A DNA stretch of 64,000 bases from Tous-C4FEB sp044356555 (GTDB lineage Bacteria; Verrucomicrobiota; Verrucomicrobiia; Opitutales; Opitutaceae). The DNA is taken from positions 1 to 64,000 of the forward strand of contig JBIKWB010000021.1 of assembly GCA_044356555.1 (NCBI GenBank), written 5' to 3'. Made by a program: the position numbers and the translations under genes. Below, one piece after another: positions 50,289-58,869 of this stretch. The notes below the pieces were generated by a model. It saw nothing but the letters and a program-made list of their open reading frames with translations, was not told the DNA's origin and made no database searches. The first letter of the stretch is position 1; each line of letters opens with the position of its first letter.

Positions 50289-50912
50289 ATGATGATCAGA
50301 ACTGAGTTTCGTTTAGCTGCGACCATCGGCCTTGCGGGCTTTTTCGCGATGAATCTGAGCGCGGCGGCGCCGGCCGAGCCGCGATCGGCACAGAAGATGG
50401 CGGTAAGGGGCGATTACGTTCTCCAACCTTCCGATGTCATCAAGGTGCAGGTGTTTCAGGAGGACGATTTGACTCGGGAAGCGCGCCTGTCGCAGGAGTC
50501 ATCCGTTTCACTGCCGATGATCGGCAATATTGACCTCAAGGGAAAAACTCTGGCGGAAGCTCAAGATTTAATCCGCACTCTCTACGACCGCAATTATTTG
50601 GTGAACCCGCAGGTCACCATCATTATTTTGGAATACTCGAAGCGGAGTGTAAATGTCTTGGGTTCGGTGAACACACCCGGAGTGGTTTTGTTTCCTCAAG
50701 AGATCGGCCTAACTCTGCTTGACGCGATTGCCCGGGCGGGAGGCTTTAGTCGGTTGGCGGACAAGAAGCGGGTTCGATTAACCCGGATCAATCCGGACGG
50801 GAAGGCCGAGAATTTCACGATCAACGCCGACGACATAATGAAGGATGCATCCAACGATCCTTGGGTTCTCCTCAGGGACGATGTGATTTCTGTTCCCGAA
50901 CGCGTACTCTAA
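50289..50912 (+). CDS. Polysaccharide export protein, Wza family
   Basis: The 207-residue protein has a signal peptide (TEFRLAATIGLAGFFAMNLS), then the Poly_export domain (YVLQPSDVIKVQVFQEDDLT, VSLPMIGNIDLKGKTLAEAQ) and an SLBB domain (SVNVLGSVNTPGVVLFPQ, LTLLDAIARAGGFSRLADKK). It forms the periplasmic and outer-membrane export channel for capsule or exopolysaccharide. It is shorter than Wza and lacks the lipoprotein Cys. It is followed 16 bp later by the Wzc-like gene. Confidence 0.92.
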   Translation: MMIRTEFRLAATIGLAGFFAMNLSAAAPAEPRSAQKMAVRGDYVLQPSDVIKVQVFQEDDLTREARLSQESSVSLPMIGNIDLKGKTLAEAQDLIRTLYDRNYLVNPQVTIIILEYSKRSVNVLGSVNTPGVVLFPQEIGLTLLDAIARAGGFSRLADKKRVRLTRINPDGKAENFTINADDIMKDASNDPWVLLRDDVISVPERVL

Positions 50913-50928
50913 GTTCTCCCGAAATTTT

Positions 50929-53181
50929 ATGGATTCAGATCAAAAACAAAGCTCCAAGCAAAATCCTTCAGGTCGCGGCGGGGGCTACGGCTACTCCAGT
51001 TACGGAGGCAATCATGCGGGATACTCCGCCGTCGGTTATGGTTATGGTTATGGTTATGGTTATGGAAACCCGGAAGGTGGGTCCGCTCAGCGCAGTTTCC
51101 AAGACTACCTGCTGATCTTGCGCGAGCGGATCTGGTATATCGTGGTCGTATTTCTCGTGGTTTTTTCGTCGGCGTTAGCCTACACCCTCAGCCAAACGAA
51201 AATCTATCAATCGAGCACTTCGGTTCAGGTCTTCCGCCGAGATCCCACGGTGATGCAGGTTCAATCGGTCACGGATAATGAAATTCGTTCGGCCGAAGAC
51301 CTGAATACTCAGGTCAAGATTATGGAGAGTTCGGCGATCATCCAGAGAGTTGCCGAGCGTCTGACCGGGGATGATCTTCGCCAGTTTTTGGAGCCTTACA
51401 GTGCGAACTCCCCGGAGACACTGCTGCCGGCCGATATTCTCGCAAAGAATCGAAAAATTGTCCCTCAACGTCTGACCCTGATCATCCAAGTCGTCTATCA
51501 ACACCCGAATCGATTTATTGCGGCCAAAGTGGCCAGTTATTTCGCGGACGAGTTTATTTCCTATAACGCGAGAGTTCGAATCGACGAGTCGATGAAGGCG
51601 GTCGAGGAGCTAAAGAATCATGCGAACGAACAAAGCCGCAAAGTTGATCAGATGGCCGTAAATCTTCAGGTCTACCGGGAGAAGAACAACATGGTCTCTC
51701 TGGACCAGCGTAAGGACATTGTAACCGAGAAACTGAAGGCCTTGAATCTTTACGTAACTCAAACCTCCGCCCGGTTGAAGGAAGCTGAAATTCGGTGGAG
51801 CCAAGTGAAGGAACACAAAGCGGCGGGAGCCAATCTTGCCGAACTCCCCTTTATTTCCAGCCAGCCTTTGATTTCTCAGCTCTCCCAGCAATTGGCGGCG
51901 CAGAAGATAATTATCGCACAGTTGCGTGATCGCTATCGGGCGGATCACCCGAAAATGAAGGAAGCGACCAACTCTTTGGCTCAAGCCGAGCGCGAACTGG
52001 AGAAAGCGATCGCTCTGAGCAGTGCTCAGGTGGAATCCGAATATCTTAACAATCAGCGCAGCGACAAAGAAGCGCGAGACTCACTGGCGAAGCAAGAGAT
52101 CGAGTCGCTCGATCTCGACCGTGCGGCCGTGGAGTATTCGAACCAGGAGCGCGCCTTCAAAATCAATCAGGCCATTTTGGAGAATATCATGACCCGCTCG
52201 CGCGAGACGACGATGACGAGCACAATCGAAACGCAGAACGCCCGGATCATTGATCGCGGCGCCATTAGCCCGGCGAACAAGCCCATTTCACCCAACGTCG
52301 CGTTGAACCTTGGTCTTGGGCTCGTTGGTGGGCTCGGTCTAGGGCTCGCTTTCGCCTTCTTCGTCGCGTTCATCGACGACCGGGTCAAGAGCTCCTTCGA
52401 TATCGAATCAGTGGTCGGACTGCCGCTGATCGGGATCATCCCCCACATCAAGCGGGGGGAGCAGCCGGACAAAGCGCAGATCGCCGTCAATAACGCCGAT
52501 CGGCAAGTAGCGGAGGCTTTCTTGACGTTGCACGCAACTTTGCGTCTGAAGGACGAGAGCAAGGGTGCCAAAACGATTCTCGTCACGAGCACGATTCCCG
52601 GCGAAGGCAAGTCGTTCACGACAACCAATCTCGCCCTCACATTTGCCGCTCATGGCGAACGCGTGGTCGTCGTCGATTGTGACCTGCGTAAGCCGAATAT
52701 CCATAAGTCATTTCGCGCCGAGAATCTGAAAGGCGTGATCGATATCTGTTTGGGGTCCGCGACAATCGACGATGTGGTAATGAAGGGACTGTACCCGAAT
52801 CTTGACGTGCTTGCGGCGGGCGGCCGGGCCAAAAACCCGACGCACATTTTGAACAGCAAGAATTTCGAGCAGATGATCTCGGACCTCAAGAAGCGTTATG
52901 ACCGGGTGTTTATCGACACGCCGCCGCTTGCGGCTGTGAGTGATGCGTTGATCATTCTCCCGCTGATGGACGGCTCGATCTTCACGATCTTCTTCAACAA
53001 GGTTCGCCGCAAGGCGGCGCAGTTCAGCGCGAAGCAAATCTTGGATGCCAACGTGCCGAATTTCGGCGCGGTGCTCAATGGGTTGGATTTGGCCACTTCC
53101 GGATACTACTACGCCCAATACTCTGATAAGTCCTACAAGGACTACTATGTTGCGATGGCGAAGGAAGAGGGAAAAAAGTAA
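50929..53181 (+). CDS. Wzc-like chain-length regulator and tyrosine autokinase
   Basis: The 750-residue protein starts with an unusual Gly-Tyr-rich cytoplasmic tail of about 45 residues with nine Tyr, partly encoded by a hexanucleotide repeat at 51034-51063. Then come a Wzz-type membrane helix (YIVVVFLVVFSSALAYTL), a long coiled-coil periplasmic region (about 180-470), a second helix (LGLGLVGGLGLGLAFAFFVA) and a BY-kinase domain with Walker A IPGEGKSFTTT (near 557), Walker A' VVVDCDLRKP and Walker B VFIDTPPL. The C-terminus has a Tyr cluster (YYYAQYSDKSYKDYY) for autophosphorylation. It controls polymer length and export with the Wza-like protein. Confidence 0.95.
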   Translation: MDSDQKQSSKQNPSGRGGGYGYSSYGGNHAGYSAVGYGYGYGYGYGNPEGGSAQRSFQDYLLILRERIWYIVVVFLVVFSSALAYTLSQTKIYQSSTSVQVFRRDPTVMQVQSVTDNEIRSAEDLNTQVKIMESSAIIQRVAERLTGDDLRQFLEPYSANSPETLLPADILAKNRKIVPQRLTLIIQVVYQHPNRFIAAKVASYFADEFISYNARVRIDESMKAVEELKNHANEQSRKVDQMAVNLQVYREKNNMVSLDQRKDIVTEKLKALNLYVTQTSARLKEAEIRWSQVKEHKAAGANLAELPFISSQPLISQLSQQLAAQKIIIAQLRDRYRADHPKMKEATNSLAQAERELEKAIALSSAQVESEYLNNQRSDKEARDSLAKQEIESLDLDRAAVEYSNQERAFKINQAILENIMTRSRETTMTSTIETQNARIIDRGAISPANKPISPNVALNLGLGLVGGLGLGLAFAFFVAFIDDRVKSSFDIESVVGLPLIGIIPHIKRGEQPDKAQIAVNNADRQVAEAFLTLHATLRLKDESKGAKTILVTSTIPGEGKSFTTTNLALTFAAHGERVVVVDCDLRKPNIHKSFRAENLKGVIDICLGSATIDDVVMKGLYPNLDVLAAGGRAKNPTHILNSKNFEQMISDLKKRYDRVFIDTPPLAAVSDALIILPLMDGSIFTIFFNKVRRKAAQFSAKQILDANVPNFGAVLNGLDLATSGYYYAQYSDKSYKDYYVAMAKEEGKK
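51034..51063 (+). repeat. Five perfect GGTTAT hexamers in the Wzc-like gene
   Basis: Five tandem GGTTAT units encode alternating Gly-Tyr. Slippage by whole units would change tail length without breaking the frame. Confidence 0.95.
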
Positions 53182-53476
53182 GTATTTCCCGCTGATTTCT
53201 TCCGGCTTATAACCGCCTGCGGAGTTTTTCAGTCGTAGCGTTCCTCCGAGACAGCGCGGATAGCTCTCGCTTCATTCTAGATTCCACCGTCGACGGGCGG
53301 ATTCAGGCGCCGGTGGGGGCGGGAGTCGCGCGAGCGCGCAGATCCGCCACCTCGTAGGGCCTCACCTCGCGTGAGGCCGTTTCGTCCGTCCTCATCTAAA
53401 CGGCCCGACGCAAGGCCGGGCCCTTGTTGCTACATCCGAAATTGATCAAGCCTGAATCGACACGAATCAGCCGGCA
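53182..53476. other. REP-rich non-coding stretch
   Basis: It contains no gene. A perfect palindrome lies at 53354-53378, and GC-rich partial hairpins occur around 53318-53352 and 53401-53429. It forms a boundary between the export genes and toxin-antitoxin remnants. Confidence 0.6.
53354..53378 (+). repeat. GTAGGGCCTCAC palindrome
   Basis: GGCCTCAC and GTGAGGCC are perfect 8-bp arms around CTCGC, preceded by GTA. It belongs to the GTAGGG family. Confidence 0.75.
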
Positions 53477-53581
53477 TCAAGCAACCAGCACCTCAGGATG
53501 CCGCCGCGCAATGTCCAAGAGCCGAGGCGCAGCGCCGGTTGGCTGGCGACGGCCCCGCTCCCAGTTCGCAGCCGTCACGGT
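53477..53581 (-). pseudogene. C-terminal fragment of an XRE/HigA-type antitoxin
   Basis: The translation contains IPTVTAANWERGRRQPTGAA and PRLLDIARRHPEVLVA. This is the recognition helix and C-terminus typical of HigA/NadS-like antitoxins (pattern NWExGRRxPTGxAxxLL). The N-terminal two-thirds and any partner toxin are missing. Confidence 0.72.
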
Positions 53582-53687
53582 CGGGATGTTCATCATAACC
53601 GGGCCGTTCCTCATTTCATGATTTTTGCACTTCCGTTTTTTCCAAAACCTCCATCCGTCTCTTCGCCCATTGAGCTGAGCGCAAATG

Positions 53688-54062
53688 CTACCGCCCACCT
53701 TCAATGACACCTCGGGCGAGGGCTATCACTATCCCGGCCGCATGACTGTAGTCGATCGCCAACGCCTCGCTCACCGGCTCTGCATCATCGGGATAACGCG
53801 CGGAGGCCGTTATCTCCGCCAAAAGCAAGACAGCCGACCGCACTTCCCCCGAAACTTCGCTTTCCAGCAAATTAAGCAACAGGACCAGATCATGAGTCCG
53901 GGGAGGCACTTTGTTCATGTGCAGAAAACAAGCCTTTAACGCCTTCTCGGCCGATTGCTGAAAACTCCAAGCTGCCGCTCGCGGATACCGCCCCAAACCC
54001 AGCAAGCCATAATCCAAATCCTCCTGAGCGTAATCGAGCCAGAGGCAAACCTCAGGATCCAT
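53688..54062 (-). CDS. HEPN domain protein (HEPN/MNT toxin-antitoxin)
   Basis: The 124-residue helical protein has WLDYAQEDLDYGLLGLGRYP, AAWSFQQSAEKALKACFL and PRTHDLVLLL, the motifs of small HEPN proteins. The PRTHDL segment contains the usual Arg/His RNase motif region. It starts within the 3' end of the MNT gene and is coupled to it. In HEPN/MNT pairs HEPN is the toxin and MNT silences it by nucleotidylation. It closely resembles the HEPN protein at 63580-63987. Confidence 0.88.
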   Translation of the reverse strand: MDPEVCLWLDYAQEDLDYGLLGLGRYPRAAAWSFQQSAEKALKACFLHMNKVPPRTHDLVLLLNLLESEVSGEVRSAVLLLAEITASARYPDDAEPVSEALAIDYSHAAGIVIALARGVIEGGR

Positions 54063-54355
54063 TTCCCATAGACCAAGACTCCCTGCTGGCGCACCTCACG
54101 GGCCAGCAATGAACGCCCCTGAACCCACGTGGAATGCGCGATTACGACGACATCGAGCGCCCGCTTGCGTTCTGATGTGGCGGTAATTGCCGCGCGCAGC
54201 GCTAGGCGGGGGCTGAGATCGTCGGGGATGATCAAAGCCAAATCCAGATCACTATCGGCCCGCGCCTCGCCGCGCGCCTGAGAGCCAAACACATAAACCT
54301 GTTCCGCTCCCGCCGCCTGGCCCGCAGCACAGGCCAATTCGTGAACGTCGTGATT
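53936..54355 (-). CDS. MNT-type nucleotidyltransferase, C-terminally extended
   Basis: The 139-residue reading starts at ATG 54355 (MNHDVHELACAAGQ). The nucleotidyltransferase signature is YVFGSQARGEARADSDLDLA (GS-x10-D-x-D). The domain seems to end near LLAREVRQQGVLVYG (54070); the last 40 residues overlap the HEPN gene in another frame and are Trp/Arg-rich, so the natural stop was probably lost by a small change near 54062. It acts as antitoxin to the HEPN protein. Confidence 0.8.
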   Translation of the reverse strand, partial: NHDVHELACAAGQAAGAEQVYVFGSQARGEARADSDLDLALIIPDDLSPRLALRAAITATSERKRALDVVVIAHSTWVQGRSLLAREVRQQGVLVYGKWILRFASGSITLRRIWIMACWVWGGIRERQLGVFSNRPRRR

Positions 54356-54700
54356 CATCGAAATCAAATTATCATTCAAGAAAACCTCATCAAGCACCAA
54401 CCTCCCTTGCCTTGCTCGGCGACCCCCACCGACCTCGCGAACCGCACTATTTCCACAGGTGCGGCGAAAAATGACGCGATAGTTAGCATGCTCTATTCCC
54501 CAAGTAATTCAATGAGCAACTCAAGGAAGAGTGCGGCGGCGGGAAGCCATTCTCCGCGCCGTCAACCGCCGCCTCCGCTCTCCGAGCAAGGCTGGATCGC
54601 GAAGGCTCCGCGTGGTTCAATTTCCCGATACTGCTGCTCATTTTTACACGCAAAAAGAACGCGTATTGACCGCACTTTGAGGAGCAATTCCGTCTTACCT
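54356..54700. other. Gap with no recognised gene
   Basis: It separates the minus-strand HEPN/MNT pair from the plus-strand RHH-like gene. The frame of the latter stays open upstream, but the translated sequence is Ser/Arg/Pro-rich and looks non-coding. Confidence 0.45.
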
Positions 54701-54973
54701 ATGCCAACACTCACATTTAAGGTTTCGATCGAAGAGGAAAGGGCAATTCGGGAAGCGGCCCGCCATCGGAAACTCAATCTCTCGGCTTATCTGCGTCGGA
54801 TGGCACTGCCTCGGAATCCAGCTACAGTCAAAACCAAGGTCGTCCGCTCACCGCGCACGGGAGCATTGGCCATCGCAACCCGGCCCGGCACTTCGGAGCT
54901 CACTTCGGCCCAAGTCGGTGCATTTTTGACCGACTCGCGCAGCGGCAATTGCCATCTCAAGGGCGTGGTCTAA
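54701..54973 (+). CDS. Small ribbon-helix-helix-like protein
   Basis: The 90-residue protein (MPTLTFKVSIEEERAIREAA then RHRKLNLSAYLRRMAL) has the strand and helix pattern of Arc/MetJ-type RHH DNA-binding proteins, as found in antitoxins. The C-terminal half (TGALAIATRPGTSELTSAQV) is not assigned. No toxin gene follows; the next gene is an O-antigen ligase. It may be an orphan antitoxin. The start is ATG. Confidence 0.65.
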   Translation: MPTLTFKVSIEEERAIREAARHRKLNLSAYLRRMALPRNPATVKTKVVRSPRTGALAIATRPGTSELTSAQVGAFLTDSRSGNCHLKGVV

Positions 54974-55103
54974 CTGTCGTCGTGCGCTCGGCGACACTCT
55001 GAATCCGACACTGAGGCTCCGCCTGTTGCCTCCCCTGTTTGGCGTAGCGGGCGCTGGATTGTGCATTGCGCCCTGCATTCGGCTGCTTTGCCATCGCGGC
55101 TGC

Positions 55104-56603
55104 ATGAATGAGCCCAGTCACGACTCTCTCGCCCACCGACCCGATCCGATCAGTCGATTTCGGACCAAAACCCTGCGTCGGCGCATTCACCCGCTCGAAC
55201 TCACCCTGCTGGTCGTCATTTCGCTTCATCTGGTGTTCATTGCGTGGGCGCTCGGCGGCATGAGGCTTTGGGGTCAACAAATCAGTTTCGGTCTCGCGGT
55301 CACCGGGTTCGTCATCGCCCTTTTGCCGCGCAACTACACCGAAGAACACTCGGGCTCGACGCCGTTCCGTCTCTACAGTTGGCCAAAGCTCGTTCGCTTT
55401 CCCCTTTTTTGGCTGGGCCTGACTTTTTTGAGCTTAATCACCGTCCAAGCTTTCAACGTCGCCTGGATTTACACGCTCGTCCCGGACAAAAAGGGCTGGT
55501 GGTTCATGGCCAATGCGCCGCACATCGCTTGGCTCCCCGCCGGGGTTAGCGTCCCATTTAACCACGGCGCCGGGCCGGAGCGCGCCTTGTTGATTTACGC
55601 CGCAGTGTGGCTGACCGTGTGCAGTGCTTGGATCGGATTCACCCGCCGGCGCACCCTCCAGTATGCGTTCGTTGTGGTCGCTTTCAACGGCTTCGCCCTT
55701 GCCGGCCTCGGCCTTGCGCAACGATTCCTGGCCAGCACTGAAATGTTTTGGTCCTGGACTCCGCCCAACAACGCTTTTTTCGCCTCCTTCATTTACAAAA
55801 ATCACGCCGCCGGGTATCTCAATCTTACCTTGGCCGTCGCTTGCGGCCTTGCCGGTTGGTTCTACCTCCGCGGGCTACGTCGTCTGGAAAAGTCCAGCCC
55901 CTCCGGTCTCTTTGTGTTTCTCGCGACCGCTATCGCCGTCGGCGTTCTCATCAGTTACGCCCGAGGGTCCACCATCGCGATGCTAGCTTTCCTGAGCCTG
56001 TCGATCGGCTTGTTCATCCATCGGCAAGTCACGGCGCCGGCCGAGGACCGACGCCCGGTCGTCCTCGTCGTATTGATAATCTTTTTTGGCGTCTTTCTTA
56101 AAACCGGACTCGATGCCTTGAACACCGGCCAAGCTTGGACCCGCTTGACCTCGGCCTTTAGCGATGCCGACGGCTCATTCAAAGCACGCGAAATTGCCAC
56201 CGACGCCTCTTTGGATATGCTCCGCGAACACTGGCTTTTGGGCGTAGGAGCGGGCGGTTTCCGCTACCTCTATCCCAACTATGTGCAAAAATACCCCGAG
56301 ATTTCCTCTGCCGGCTTCTGGGAATTCGCTCACAACGACTGGGTGCAATTTCCCATCGAGTTTGGCGTGCCGGGCATTCTGCTCATTTTGGGTATGGCCG
56401 GTTACCTCGGATTTTTTTCGCTGAAAAACCGCGCGTGGGAGAATCCCCTGTGCGTAAGTATTCTACTGGGTCTTAGCCTGACGCTCGGCCACGCCCGCTG
56501 GGAGTTTCTTTTCTACTGTCCGGCCATTCTGCTCACCGCCTGTGTCTTGCTCGCCCTGACGGCGCGCTGGGCCGAATTCGAGGAAAACAACCGGCAGGGT
56601 TGA
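55104..56603 (+). CDS. O-antigen ligase/polymerase family membrane protein
   Basis: The 499-residue protein starts at ATG 55104; an upstream TTG would add an unlikely extension. It has about 11-12 membrane helices (LTLLVVISLHLVFIAWALGG, AFVVVAFNGFALAGLGLAQ, FLATAIAVGVLISYARGSTI) and the large periplasmic loop typical of the Wzy/WaaL family with GVGAGGFRYLYPNYV and ending AHNDWVQFPIEFGVPG, which includes the conserved H-(N/S)-(D/x)-x-x-Q pattern. It polymerises or ligates exported polysaccharide units. Confidence 0.92.
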   Translation: MNEPSHDSLAHRPDPISRFRTKTLRRRIHPLELTLLVVISLHLVFIAWALGGMRLWGQQISFGLAVTGFVIALLPRNYTEEHSGSTPFRLYSWPKLVRFPLFWLGLTFLSLITVQAFNVAWIYTLVPDKKGWWFMANAPHIAWLPAGVSVPFNHGAGPERALLIYAAVWLTVCSAWIGFTRRRTLQYAFVVVAFNGFALAGLGLAQRFLASTEMFWSWTPPNNAFFASFIYKNHAAGYLNLTLAVACGLAGWFYLRGLRRLEKSSPSGLFVFLATAIAVGVLISYARGSTIAMLAFLSLSIGLFIHRQVTAPAEDRRPVVLVVLIIFFGVFLKTGLDALNTGQAWTRLTSAFSDADGSFKAREIATDASLDMLREHWLLGVGAGGFRYLYPNYVQKYPEISSAGFWEFAHNDWVQFPIEFGVPGILLILGMAGYLGFFSLKNRAWENPLCVSILLGLSLTLGHARWEFLFYCPAILLTACVLLALTARWAEFEENNRQG

Positions 56604-56616
56604 TCGACACCGATGG

Positions 56617-58737
56617 TTACGGGTCGATCGGCAACGAACGCAACGAGAACTCTCGCGCCTCGATCCAATCGCCGGGGCCCTGATGCTGCACCGCGATTCC
56701 GATTCCCACATAGTGCGAGCCCGCCGGCGGGCGACCGGCTTGCACCAGTTCCACCCACTCCGGCCATTCACCCTCCGGTAAGCGCATCATCGTCACACCG
56801 AGAATCCGCTGATCCTTATCCAGCCATCCCAACGTCAGAGCGGTAAGCCCGCTCGGCGAGAGGCGTCCACGCAGCTGCACCGTCGCCCGATGCCCGCCCC
56901 GATCCGTCATCGGCAACCACTGAAAGACCTGCGTGTCCTTGCTGCCCTCAATCCTCAATACGGGCGGCGCTCCGGGCACGAGTGCGGCGCGCTGCGATTC
57001 GGCCGGCTCCACCTTGCTCTGCCACGGATGGGGTAACGCGACCCCGTAGGTCAAACCGGCCAAAGCACGGGCCGGTCGGGTCGGTCCTTCGAGGCTGCCG
57101 TTCAACGGTATATCCCGACCACCGGCTTGCTCAAAACGTCGCACATCTTGCCACACGGCCGTCTCACGTTTGGCGAGGCTTGCCCCGATTCGATGTTCCA
57201 TTTCAGGCAAGCTTCCAATCCGAGCCGCACCCTTCACCAGCGCAGCGACGGAATTTGCGACCGGATCGTGGTTGAGATAATCACCCGCGACAAACGGCGC
57301 GATGGCCAAAGGTTCTCTCACCTTTAGTTCGCGCGCGTAGTTGGTAAACTCATCGCGAGCCCGGAGAAACTGCGCCAGGTGACGGGCCAAGGCGCCCATG
57401 TCGGGTGACGGCCCCAGCGCCAAGCGATTCAATGCGTCCCTTGTCTCTTGCAGGGCCACGAATCGTTCAGTGACACCGAAGGCCGCACTCACCAATTGCA
57501 CTCGCCGGCGCACCCGATCCGACCTCGCCGCCGCGGACGCTTGATCGAGCTCGCCACGCAGCTCTTTGACGACGGCTGATGGAAAGAGCGCCGCTTGCGA
57601 TTCATTGCGGTAGTGTTTCAGCCAGTAGGAGACGCCGGCCTGGCCCATCCATTGCGCTTCAGCGCGCTCAAAAAAACGCCGCATCGGCCCGGCCGCCTCT
57701 TGAAAAAAACGCCGATAATACTCGTCGAGCAATCCGCCCGTCTCCTGATTCGGCTGCAAGAGCATCTGTGCCACCAGCCATGGCATCGGCCCGTCCAAGC
57801 CCCAGTTGGGCGTCATTTCGGCGTAGTAATCCGTAAAGCCCAGCGCACGTGCTTGCCGCAGATTCTCGGCGATCAGGTGTGGCGTAACCCGGGGAATCAA
57901 GAAACCCTGCCCGTAGAGATAATCATAAATACCCAGCCGCTTGGGCCCGGCTTGGGCCCATCGGGTTTGCAGCGCCTTTTCTTGGGCCTTAAAGGCGGGA
58001 TCGTAGCCTTGCGACCGATCCGCGGTAAGAACGGGCAACACTAGCGAATGCACCGGAAAATCCGGCGTGTTCTCCGTCCAATAGTAGGCCAAAGCGCCCA
58101 AATATCTGTCCGGGTGGGTGCGCTCCAAATCCGCCGCAGCGCGATTCATAAACGTAAAGACCAAGTTGGAGTAATCCGGGCGACCCCGAAACCAGCGGAC
58201 CGGGGTCACGAACGCCGACGTTTCGGGCGACTCGCCAAAAATCAGGCCATCATTCACGCCCAAGGCAAATGACTCGGCCGAGGGATGTTTCTGAAAATGC
58301 ACGCGGGCCGCTTCCGCCGCGTGCCGGGCGACATCGGGCCGTCCTAGGTCCGGGTTCCAAAACCCCGCCCCGGGGGGCGGCTTGATCCGCCGGCCATTTT
58401 CCAACGGAAAATACTCGGGATGCCGGTCGAAAAGCGCCGGCGGAAACACCTCGCTGAGATTGTGCGAAAAACTGACGTGCGGACCGAGGCCATTTTGCTG
58501 CGCCCAGGCACCTCGGTCTGCGCTGTCCACCCCACCGAGAAATCGGGTGCGAAAAGCTCCCTCAGACGCGTGAGCTTTGCCCACGCCCCACTCGTTTCCA
58601 AGCGGTCCCGGGATGAACTGGCGCTCGCGAGGAAAGAGGCTTTGCCGGTAAATCCACCCCAGGCCGACCAGCAAAACCAATCCGACCAAAGCCAGCGCGA
58701 ACCGCCACCGCCAAGCCGCATAGAGGGATGAATTCAT
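56617..58737 (-). CDS. DUF4838-type glycoside hydrolase-like protein
   Basis: From ATG 58737 the protein has 706 residues; an in-frame start further upstream would translate a terminator. It has an N-terminal membrane anchor (FALALVGLVLLVGLGWIY) and the DUF4838 core (HNLSEVFPPALFDRHPEYFP, FALGVNDGLIF, ALAYYWTENTPDFPVH, YLYGQGFLIPRVTPHLIAEN, GFTDYYAEMTPNWGLDGPMP). The C-terminal third looks like a beta-sandwich. DUF4838 proteins are predicted carbohydrate-active. The place between ligase and dehydratase genes suggests a role in polymer trimming. Confidence 0.85.
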   Translation of the reverse strand: MNSSLYAAWRWRFALALVGLVLLVGLGWIYRQSLFPRERQFIPGPLGNEWGVGKAHASEGAFRTRFLGGVDSADRGAWAQQNGLGPHVSFSHNLSEVFPPALFDRHPEYFPLENGRRIKPPPGAGFWNPDLGRPDVARHAAEAARVHFQKHPSAESFALGVNDGLIFGESPETSAFVTPVRWFRGRPDYSNLVFTFMNRAAADLERTHPDRYLGALAYYWTENTPDFPVHSLVLPVLTADRSQGYDPAFKAQEKALQTRWAQAGPKRLGIYDYLYGQGFLIPRVTPHLIAENLRQARALGFTDYYAEMTPNWGLDGPMPWLVAQMLLQPNQETGGLLDEYYRRFFQEAAGPMRRFFERAEAQWMGQAGVSYWLKHYRNESQAALFPSAVVKELRGELDQASAAARSDRVRRRVQLVSAAFGVTERFVALQETRDALNRLALGPSPDMGALARHLAQFLRARDEFTNYARELKVREPLAIAPFVAGDYLNHDPVANSVAALVKGAARIGSLPEMEHRIGASLAKRETAVWQDVRRFEQAGGRDIPLNGSLEGPTRPARALAGLTYGVALPHPWQSKVEPAESQRAALVPGAPPVLRIEGSKDTQVFQWLPMTDRGGHRATVQLRGRLSPSGLTALTLGWLDKDQRILGVTMMRLPEGEWPEWVELVQAGRPPAGSHYVGIGIAVQHQGPGDWIEAREFSLRSLPIDP

Positions 58738-58747
58738 GCCAATAAAA

Positions 58748-58771
58748 AAGGCAGGCTTCGCAGCCTGCCTT
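58748..58771 (-). terminator. Hairpin and T-run directly before the DUF4838 start
   Basis: AAGGCAGGCT and AGCCTGCCTT form a perfect 10-bp stem with a TCGC loop. On the minus strand a T-run follows and the ATG (58737) begins 10 nt further. It likely terminates the dehydratase/transferase transcript. Confidence 0.82.
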
Positions 58772-58869
58772 GCAATCGTCAAAACGCTTTGGCAGTTAAA
58801 TTTTAACCGAAGTGATTCCTTGATTCAGTTCCAAGCGCGGCGGCACCCCACCGGCCTCCCCCGCCCTCT

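Noticed and set aside
55026..55103. Upstream TTG start for the O-antigen ligase
   Set aside because: The added residues are not typical of the family and ATG 55104 is available.
56617..58782. Start of the DUF4838 protein at 58782
   Set aside because: It would translate through a terminator hairpin; ATG 58737 precedes a clean membrane anchor.
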